Of a DNA stretch of 13,960 bases, positions 7,788 to 12,922 are shown piece by piece. Under the pieces are notes generated by a model, which was not told the origin of the DNA, did not search any database, and saw nothing but the letters and a program-made list of their open reading frames with translations. How positions within the stretch are numbered: the stretch's first letter is position 1; every line of letters starts with the position of its first letter. The position numbers were made by a program, and so were the translations under genes. Origin of the DNA: Sulfurimonas sp. (GTDB taxonomy: Bacteria > Campylobacterota > Campylobacteria > Campylobacterales > Sulfurimonadaceae); assembly GCA_027056465.1 (NCBI GenBank), contig JALUKS010000046.1, forward strand, positions 1 to 13,960, read 5' to 3'.

Positions 7788-8111
7788 TTAGCAAGAAGGA
7801 ACATTACCACTATCACTTGCGAAATCATGGAAGAAATCATAATAATTTTTCATATATTTTGATTTGAGTGCTTTATCTTTTGCTTTTGGACAGATAGTTT
7901 TAATCTCTGCTTTTAGCTTTCCAGCATTTTCAATAGCTGTCCACTCATCTTGTGTATGTTTCCCAGCAATTACACCACCATTAGCACCACAAGCTCTTTT
8001 AAGCTTTTTAGCAAATAACTTTTGACCTTTTGCAGCATCAGCACTTGCAGCAGTTGCACCTAAACTTAACATTAAAGTTGCACCAAGTGCAATTTTTGCG
8101 ATTTTATTCAT
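7788..8111 (-). CDS. Small secreted cytochrome c-like protein without a haem motif
   Basis: The precursor has 107 residues. A clear Sec signal peptide (MNKIAKIALGATLMLSLGATAASADA) probably ends after about residue 24, giving a mature protein of about 80 residues in the periplasm. The mature part begins KGQKLFAKKLKRACG, which resembles the first helix of small class I cytochromes c. It has no CXXCH haem attachment site: Cys41 is alone and His52 comes 11 residues later. Only three cysteines exist, at 41, 74 and 107, exactly 33 residues apart, the last being the C-terminal residue. The ending YDFFHDFASDSGNVPSC matches small proteins I recall from Campylobacterota that are often labelled 'cytochrome c'. 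Function is unknown; a non-haem or degenerate relative is possible. A strong AAGGAGA lies 7 bases before the ATG. The gene is alone on its strand. Confidence 0.8.
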   Translation of the reverse strand: MNKIAKIALGATLMLSLGATAASADAAKGQKLFAKKLKRACGANGGVIAGKHTQDEWTAIENAGKLKAEIKTICPKAKDKALKSKYMKNYYDFFHDFASDSGNVPSC

Positions 8112-8138
8112 AATCTTTTCTCCTTGAATATTTGAGCT

Positions 8139-8144
8139 ATTATA
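8139..8144 (-). promoter_or_regulatory. Candidate -10 box for the small secreted protein
   Basis: On the minus strand this reads TATAAT, preceded by ATGTA. A start near 8132 would give a leader of about 20 nt carrying the AAGGAGA site (8119-8125). The -35 region is not recognisable. Confidence 0.45.
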
Positions 8145-8206
8145 TACATATTTATATAAAACTAATATTTATTATAAAAGTAATTCATATAATTATCTTT
8201 ATAGTG

Positions 8207-8223
8207 TAACAATTTGTTATAAT
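8207..8223 (+). promoter_or_regulatory. mrp promoter: extended -10 overlapped by an inverted repeat
   Basis: TGTTATAAT (8215-8223) is a perfect extended -10 element; transcription would start near 8230. A 13-bp inverted repeat, TAACAA-T-TTGTTA (8207-8219), overlaps its upstream half and could be an operator. The ribosome site AGGAGAG (8238-8244) follows, 5 bases before the mrp ATG. The rest of the 138-bp intergenic space 8112-8249 is nearly pure A/T with no clear -35. Confidence 0.55.
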
Positions 8224-8249
8224 ATCAATAAATTTTCAGGAGAGAGTGA

Positions 8250-9326
8250 ATGCAAGAGCAGATTAAAAATATATTAAGTAAAGTTGTCTATCCTGGCTTT
8301 TCAAAAAATATTGTAGAGTTTCATTTTGTAAAAGATATTCAGGTAGATGGAGAGAAGATAGTTGTTTATTTAGAGATACCATCAGCATCTAGTGAGATAG
8401 CACAACAGTTAAAAGAGGAGATAGGTAAACGTCTAAGTGCCTTTGATTTGAAAGTTGTAGTAGAGATAGTACAACCTAATATGCCTAAAGAAACAAGCTC
8501 TCATGGTAAAAATGTTTTGCCAAAAATTCAAAACTTTGTGATGGTAAGTAGTGGAAAAGGTGGTGTTGGCAAATCTACAACTACTGTAAATCTTGCACTT
8601 GCATTGGCACAACAAGGAAAAAGAGTAGGGCTTTTAGATGCTGATATCTATGGTCCAAATATTCCTCGTATGATGGGTATAGCAGATGTGCAACCTGTTT
8701 TTTTAGGAAAAACCATCAAGCCAATTCCTGCACATGGTATAAAAGTAATGTCAATTGGCTCACTTGTAGAGAGAGGGGCTTCCCTTATTTGGAAAGGTGC
8801 TATGGTTACTCAGGCGATTGAGCAGATGCTTGAAGATATAGAGTGGGGAGAGCTTGATGTTTTACTCTTTGATATGCCTCCTGGAACTGGAGATGCACAA
8901 CTCGCACTTGCTCAGAGTCTCCCTGTAACGGCAGGTGTATGCGTGACAACACCACAAAAAGTTTCACTTGATGACACCATAAGAAGTATGGATATGTTTA
9001 CACAACTTCACATTCCAATAGCGGGTGTAGTTGAAAATATGAGTGGATTTATCTGCCCATCATGTAATACGGAGCATGATATATTTGGCAAGGGGACAAC
9101 ACAACCACTGATAGATGCTTATAAAACGCAACTCCTCGGTGAAGTACCGATAGAACCAGCAATTCGTGAGGGTGGAGATAGTGGACAACCTATCACTGTC
9201 ATAGCACCAAACTGTGAAACTGCTAAACGCTATCAGCAGATAGCTACGAAACTTTGGGAGTATCTACAAGAGGTAAATGAGGGGGAGGGAGTAGATAACT
9301 CCTCTATTCAGCCTACTATTTTTTAG
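8250..9326 (+). CDS. mrp: Mrp/ApbC-type Fe-S cluster carrier ATPase
   Basis: The protein is a 358-residue cytoplasmic P-loop ATPase of the Mrp/NBP35 family, which delivers [4Fe-4S] clusters to client proteins. Residues 1-78 form a MIP18/DUF59-like domain, here without conserved cysteines. The deviant Walker A SSGKGGVGKST is at 100-110 and is followed by the NLALALAQQGKRVGLLDADIYGP stretch (in two parts, 114-136). Switch/Walker B elements are at DMPPGTGD (208-215). The scaffold cysteines are in CPSC (Cys269 and Cys272), which join two subunits around a bridging cluster. A conserved IREGGDSGQPI segment lies near 305-315. The start has a strong AGGAGAG. The gene ends only 3 bp before the convergent stop of the psrB-like gene, whose product contains several Fe-S clusters. 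A shared role is plausible, but mrp is a general housekeeping gene. Confidence 0.93.
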   Translation: MQEQIKNILSKVVYPGFSKNIVEFHFVKDIQVDGEKIVVYLEIPSASSEIAQQLKEEIGKRLSAFDLKVVVEIVQPNMPKETSSHGKNVLPKIQNFVMVSSGKGGVGKSTTTVNLALALAQQGKRVGLLDADIYGPNIPRMMGIADVQPVFLGKTIKPIPAHGIKVMSIGSLVERGASLIWKGAMVTQAIEQMLEDIEWGELDVLLFDMPPGTGDAQLALAQSLPVTAGVCVTTPQKVSLDDTIRSMDMFTQLHIPIAGVVENMSGFICPSCNTEHDIFGKGTTQPLIDAYKTQLLGEVPIEPAIREGGDSGQPITVIAPNCETAKRYQQIATKLWEYLQEVNEGEGVDNSSIQPTIF

Positions 9327-9329
9327 AGT

Positions 9330-9896
9330 TTACTCAAGATAAAAGAGTTTAGGCTTTGTTTTATGCTCTGGCTTTAAGGTAAAGTGCTTTCTTGATGCAA
9401 GCACTTGGCTTATCTCACTTGTAGGGTCATCCAAATCACCAAAATATCTTAGTTTTGCAGGGCATGTTATCTGACATGCTGTTGTTGTCTCTCCACGAGC
9501 AAGACGAGTATCTGCACAAAATATACACTTATCTGTCACATGGTTTTTTTCATCAACATATCTTGCATCATAAGGACAAGCACTCATACAGGCTCTTGTC
9601 AAATCACAAAGATTTTTATGGAGTCTTACTATGCCGTTGTCATCTCTATAGATTGCACCATTTGGACATGCTGCCATACATGGAGCATCTTGACACTCTT
9701 GACACTGCATCTGCGTAAACTCTACTTTGTCTCTCTCTAAGTTCCAAAAATCTCCAGAAACTGCGGCATCCTCTTGAATCCAAAGGCGATGATTTTTGGC
9801 CCCTAAATCTATGCCATTCTCCTCTTTACAAGCCACTTCACAAGCATGGCAGTTTATGCAAAGCTTATAATCAAACGCCATTCCATAGTTTGCCAT
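9330..9896 (-). CDS. psrB: PsrB-like Fe-S electron-transfer subunit, one cluster cysteine missing
   Basis: This 188-residue ferredoxin-like subunit belongs to the DMSO reductase superfamily (PsrB/PhsB/DmsB type). It would pass electrons between the membrane subunit and the molybdenum subunit on the periplasmic side. Three of the four cysteine groups are complete: Cys13/16/19/23, Cys65/68/73/77 and Cys124/127/141/145. The remaining group reads CDLTRACMSACP (Cys97, Thr100, Cys103, Cys107), so its second Cys is replaced by Thr. No signal peptide is present, as usual for this family; export would be by piggy-back on the Tat-targeted PsrA. The length matches PsrB (about 190). The ATG lies 3 bp after the RelE-type toxin stop. 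Its only upstream purine stretch (AGAGAAT) is inside the toxin gene and is a weak ribosome site, so coupling to toxin translation is likely. The psrB name rests on context. Confidence 0.88.
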   Translation of the reverse strand: MANYGMAFDYKLCINCHACEVACKEENGIDLGAKNHRLWIQEDAAVSGDFWNLERDKVEFTQMQCQECQDAPCMAACPNGAIYRDDNGIVRLHKNLCDLTRACMSACPYDARYVDEKNHVTDKCIFCADTRLARGETTTACQITCPAKLRYFGDLDDPTSEISQVLASRKHFTLKPEHKTKPKLFYLE

Positions 9897-9899
9897 TTT

Positions 9900-10205
9900 T
9901 TAATTCTCTACTCTTTTAGAAGCTTCTTTATAAACCTCTTTATCTTCTCTTTTTCCCACTACTACAACTTCAACTATTTTCACTTGATTCTCTTCAATTT
10001 TTGAAATAATTCTGTATTTTGCATCGGCTACATAGGTCTTTCTATATCCTTGTAAATTCAAGCCACCTTGATTATATAATGGTTTTGTATATTTGTATGG
10101 GTCTGTTTGGAATTTGTGTAAATACACCAATACTTCTTTGAGAATTTCTTCAGGTAAAACAAATAAGTCATCTTCAACTTCAGGAAAAGGGATAACCTTA
10201 TACAT
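9900..10205 (-). CDS. RelE/ParE-family toxin
   Basis: The protein has 101 residues with the RelE/ParE fold pattern: MYKVIPFPEVEDDLF, a helical pair (LPEEILKEVLVYLHKFQ), then beta strands LNLQGYRKTYVADAKYRIISKIE and VKIVEVVVVGKREDKEVYKEA. The YRIISKI and VGKREDKEVY stretches are typical of RelE-like mRNA interferases. Closely related ParE proteins instead poison gyrase, so the target is open. Translation would be coupled to the antitoxin: the ATG lies within the antitoxin's last codons (8-bp overlap), behind an AGAGGA site (10210-10215). The toxin stop is 3 bp before the psrB start. The frame is intact with no sign of decay, which implies selection or recent arrival. Confidence 0.88.
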   Translation of the reverse strand: MYKVIPFPEVEDDLFVLPEEILKEVLVYLHKFQTDPYKYTKPLYNQGGLNLQGYRKTYVADAKYRIISKIEENQVKIVEVVVVGKREDKEVYKEASKRVEN

Positions 10206-10503
10206 TTTTTCCTCTTTTTCTTAAGTTTTCTTCTAATTCATTTAAAGTTAAATATTTCACAGGTTCTTTACGCTTGGTTACCCTTTCTTCAATTATTTTA
10301 GCTATTTGCATATCTTCTAACATATCAGATGCTTCTTTCATATATTCATACTCTTTAATTGGTATAATCACTGCTTCTGGTTCATTTCTTCTTATAATTG
10401 CTATTTTATTAAATGAATTTGACACCACTTTATCAAGATATTTCCCTAGTGATTTACTAAGCTCTGTTATCCCTACCATCTCATCTCTTGCATAAGCTAC
10501 CAT
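10198..10503 (-). CDS. Phd/YefM-family antitoxin
   Basis: The protein has 101 residues. The N-terminal DNA-binding half shows the Phd/YefM pattern: VGITELSKSLGKYLDKV, then NKIAIIRRNEPEAVIIPIKEYEYM. This fold dimerises and binds operator DNA. The C-terminal part (MLEDMQIAKIIEERV to LNELEENLRKRGKNV) is charged and helical, as expected for the segment that wraps the toxin. AAGGA (10510-10514) sits 6 bases before the ATG. It precedes the toxin gene and overlaps it by 8 bp, the normal antitoxin-first order. Immediately upstream is a strong promoter containing a 20-bp palindrome, consistent with autorepression. Confidence 0.9.
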   Translation of the reverse strand: MVAYARDEMVGITELSKSLGKYLDKVVSNSFNKIAIIRRNEPEAVIIPIKEYEYMKEASDMLEDMQIAKIIEERVTKRKEPVKYLTLNELEENLRKRGKNV

Positions 10504-10526
10504 TTTAAATCCTTGTTTTTAATAGT

Positions 10527-10555
10527 ATTTTAACATATATTCAAATATATGTCAA
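10527..10555 (-). promoter_or_regulatory. Toxin-antitoxin promoter with embedded 20-bp palindrome
   Basis: On the minus strand TTGACA (10550-10555) and TAAAAT (10527-10532) are spaced by exactly 17 bp, a near-ideal sigma70 promoter. The perfect palindrome with arms ACATATAT and ATATATGT around TTGA (10533-10552) fills the entire spacer and the last half of the -35. A bound Phd/YefM dimer would therefore block RNA polymerase. The -35 begins 3 bp after the psrA stop codon. Transcription would start near 10520, leading through antitoxin, toxin and psrB with no terminator between. Confidence 0.8.
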
Positions 10556-10558
10556 AAA

Positions 10559-12865
10559 TTATATTTTTCTAAGTACAACATTCGTCTCATGCATCGTAGC
10601 ACAGCCATAAATCTTCTCAAATTTATCTTCTATGATCATATTATCACTTGCTCCTTTTGCATAGGCATTGGTCATCTCTTGTGACTCTATGCCAAAACCG
10701 TGTGGTATCCAAACAACATTGGGGGCTATTTTATTTGTAGGGTTTGCTTTGATAACTAGGCTAGAGATACTACTCATCACTACGACACTATCCCCCTGTT
10801 TAATGCCTAAGTTTTTTGCATTGTTGCTGTTTATCCAGAGATAATTCTCTTCTTCAAAATCTTTGAGCATGGCATTGTTTGCTGTTGCACTTTGCGTTGT
10901 TGTGACATATCGACCAGTAATTACACGAAACTCATCTTTTTTTAGTTTGAAGTCGTAACGATTATGCCAAGTTGGCATAGCATCAAATCCTGCTTTTTCT
11001 AACTTCTTGAGATAGGATTTAACTCTATACTTTTTCTCTACACTATAGTGGCGTTTATCTTCAGGATAATACTCATAGAAGTTATTAAAAAGCTCTTTTT
11101 GCTCTTGCATATATGGATACCAAACACCTTTTTCTTTGAGTGAGCTATAGACATTTTTGCCAAATTGTTTTGTGATGAGCTTTTTGTTTCTTTGTGCTAT
11201 AGTATCACGGTAGAGTTCATTCATATCATAGCCACCCTCTACAAATGCCTTGTGCAGACCATCTTCTGCTATACTCTCTTGCAAATCTTCATCATATTTG
11301 GCACTGATGGTAAAGAGAGGAACAGAGAGTTTTTTGCCAAGACCTTTTAAAATATCTTGCATACTTCTACTCTCATAGAGTGGTTTTATTACTCTATTTC
11401 GTAGGGCTAAAGATGGCTCAAGTCTGTTAAAACTTACCACCATATCTTCACGTTCTAAGTAGGTACACTCTGGGAGTATAACATCTGCCATCATTGCTGT
11501 ATCACTCGGCATGGTATCAAGAACAACAACTAGCTCCATCATCTCTAACATCTGCTTTGTTTTAGCGATATTTGGTATATTTTGCATAAGGTTATGTTTT
11601 CTGATAAACATCGCTTTTACAGGGTAGGGGGCAGTTTTGTTTACAACTTTATCTCTAAAGTTTAACCAACTGCCACCCTTTTGTGAGCCATAGACTATGC
11701 CATCTAAATCAAATCGTCCCTCAGCATTGTTGTAGAGTGGCTCATTTATCTCCTCTGCATCAAGCTTGATTGGCTTACCAAAGATAATGCCACCTTTTCT
11801 GTTGACACTTCCTGCAAGTGCATTGATGAGTACCATGGCACGGCGAAGTTGGAAATCGTTTTGACTCCAGACACTTCTTCGCCCTAGATAGTAGAGAGGA
11901 TTAGAGGCACTAAAGAACTCCCGTGTCACTTTTTCTATTCTTTTAGCGGGAATATGTGTTTTACTCTCTGCCCACTCTGGAGTATATTTTTCACTTAAAA
12001 TATGTTTTTTAAGTCGCTCAAAATCATCAAACTGCTCTTTGACATACTTTTTATCATAAAGTTCTTCACTAAGTGCAAGATAAATCATACTTAGACAAAA
12101 CGCCAAGTCTGTTCCTGGGTAGAGTGGGAGATACTCATCTGCTTTTGTAGCTGTAACTGTGCAACGTGGGTCAAGCACTATGAGTTTTTGTTTGGCGTGT
12201 ATCATATCGACACTATCGGGAGTGATAAGAGACTCATATCTGTTCGCACCACTGATAATCATATAGTCACTTCCTGCTACATCCATCTCACCGACATCAC
12301 CGATAGTGAGTTGTGTCGCTCCGAGTTTGGTATTTAAACAGATACTTCCCTCATCTAAAAAGTTTGCACTTCCAAGTTTAGAGCCAAAGAACTTGATGTA
12401 CTCATCTTTGTTAAAACCCTCTCCATTGCAGTAGGCAACTGTGGAACGGTTATCTTTTTGTTCCTCTAGGATTTTGACTAAGCTGTTTTTGATATACTCA
12501 TAAGCTTCATCCCAAGTGACTTTTTTATATCTCCCATCGCCACGGTTTCCAATTCTAATGAGTGGATATTTAAGTCTATCTTTGTCATAAACGGCATCTA
12601 TTCCAGCATTACCTTTTGGGCAGAGCATATTGCGACTTTTTGGAAAGTATTGGTTTGGATTGAGTTTTGTGATGATTCCCTCTTCAACTCTTGCAAATCC
12701 TGCACACTTATTTCTGCACATATTACAAAGATAGGGAGTGTTCGTTGTTTTCTTGTTAGATGTTTTTGTGAGAGTCCAAGGAGAAGAGAGAGCAGAAGAG
12801 GCATAGATACAGAGAGATACACTACTCTGTAAAAATGTTCTTCTTGAAGTTTCTATAATTTTCAT
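10559..12865 (-). CDS. psrA: PsrA/PhsA-type molybdopterin oxidoreductase catalytic subunit
   Basis: This 768-residue periplasmic enzyme of the DMSO reductase superfamily is similar in length to PsrA and PhsA (about 760-800). The Tat signal is SRRTFLQ at residues 7-13, followed by a weakly hydrophobic stretch. An N-terminal [4Fe-4S] site is formed by Cys47, Cys50, Cys54 and Cys82. The likely molybdenum ligand is Cys176, in DEGSICLNTKLG, followed by the GATQL region. The MPT-binding central domains follow (for example VVLDTMPSDTAMMADVILPECTYLERED at about 450-480). The C-terminal dinucleotide-binding barrel starts near 655 (VITGRYVTTTQSATANN). With PsrB and PsrC it would form a quinone-linked reductase for polysulfide, thiosulfate or a similar compound; arsenate or tetrathionate enzymes are related, and the substrate is not determined. 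No Shine-Dalgarno precedes the ATG. No other in-frame start exists that keeps the Tat motif. A -10 box sits 6 bases upstream. Confidence 0.9.
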   Translation of the reverse strand: MKIIETSRRTFLQSSVSLCIYASSALSSPWTLTKTSNKKTTNTPYLCNMCRNKCAGFARVEEGIITKLNPNQYFPKSRNMLCPKGNAGIDAVYDKDRLKYPLIRIGNRGDGRYKKVTWDEAYEYIKNSLVKILEEQKDNRSTVAYCNGEGFNKDEYIKFFGSKLGSANFLDEGSICLNTKLGATQLTIGDVGEMDVAGSDYMIISGANRYESLITPDSVDMIHAKQKLIVLDPRCTVTATKADEYLPLYPGTDLAFCLSMIYLALSEELYDKKYVKEQFDDFERLKKHILSEKYTPEWAESKTHIPAKRIEKVTREFFSASNPLYYLGRRSVWSQNDFQLRRAMVLINALAGSVNRKGGIIFGKPIKLDAEEINEPLYNNAEGRFDLDGIVYGSQKGGSWLNFRDKVVNKTAPYPVKAMFIRKHNLMQNIPNIAKTKQMLEMMELVVVLDTMPSDTAMMADVILPECTYLEREDMVVSFNRLEPSLALRNRVIKPLYESRSMQDILKGLGKKLSVPLFTISAKYDEDLQESIAEDGLHKAFVEGGYDMNELYRDTIAQRNKKLITKQFGKNVYSSLKEKGVWYPYMQEQKELFNNFYEYYPEDKRHYSVEKKYRVKSYLKKLEKAGFDAMPTWHNRYDFKLKKDEFRVITGRYVTTTQSATANNAMLKDFEEENYLWINSNNAKNLGIKQGDSVVVMSSISSLVIKANPTNKIAPNVVWIPHGFGIESQEMTNAYAKGASDNMIIEDKFEKIYGCATMHETNVVLRKI

Positions 12866-12871
12866 AGAGAT

Positions 12872-12880
12872 ATTATAGCA
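12872..12880 (-). promoter_or_regulatory. Extended -10 promoter directly at the psrA start codon
   Basis: On the minus strand TGCTATAAT is a perfect extended -10. Its last base is followed by ATCTCT and then the psrA ATG. With the usual 6-7 nt between the -10 and the start point, the transcript would begin at or one base from the A of AUG. The mRNA would then be leaderless, which agrees with the absence of a ribosome-binding site. The -35 position reads CTTTTG, a poor match. Confidence 0.55.
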
Positions 12881-12883
12881 TAA

Positions 12884-12914
12884 TTTAGAAGTCTCAAAAG
12901 ATGAGACTTCTAAA
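12884..12914 (-). terminator. 13-bp hairpin between psrC and psrA
   Basis: TTTAGAAGTCTCA (12884-12896) and TGAGACTTCTAAA (12902-12914) are perfect complements around a 5-base loop. The structure begins 8 bp after the psrC stop and ends 6 bp before the psrA -10 box. Read from psrC there is no long U-tract (TTATGC follows), so it may be a partial terminator or an mRNA-stabilising 3' stem rather than a full stop. Confidence 0.6.
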
Positions 12915-12922
12915 AGTAGTGA

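Noticed and set aside
7788..8111. Calling this a true c-type cytochrome
   Set aside because: There is no CXXCH or variant haem attachment motif anywhere in the 107 residues.
8207..8219. NssR/Crp-Fnr box in front of mrp
   Set aside because: The half-sites TAAC and GTTA are 5 bases apart rather than the 4 expected, and the flanking bases do not fit TTAAC/GTTAA.
10533..10552. The palindrome before the antitoxin gene as a terminator of psrA
   Set aside because: The arms are almost pure A/T, giving a weak RNA stem with no U-run behind it. Its exact fit into a 17-bp promoter spacer favours an operator.
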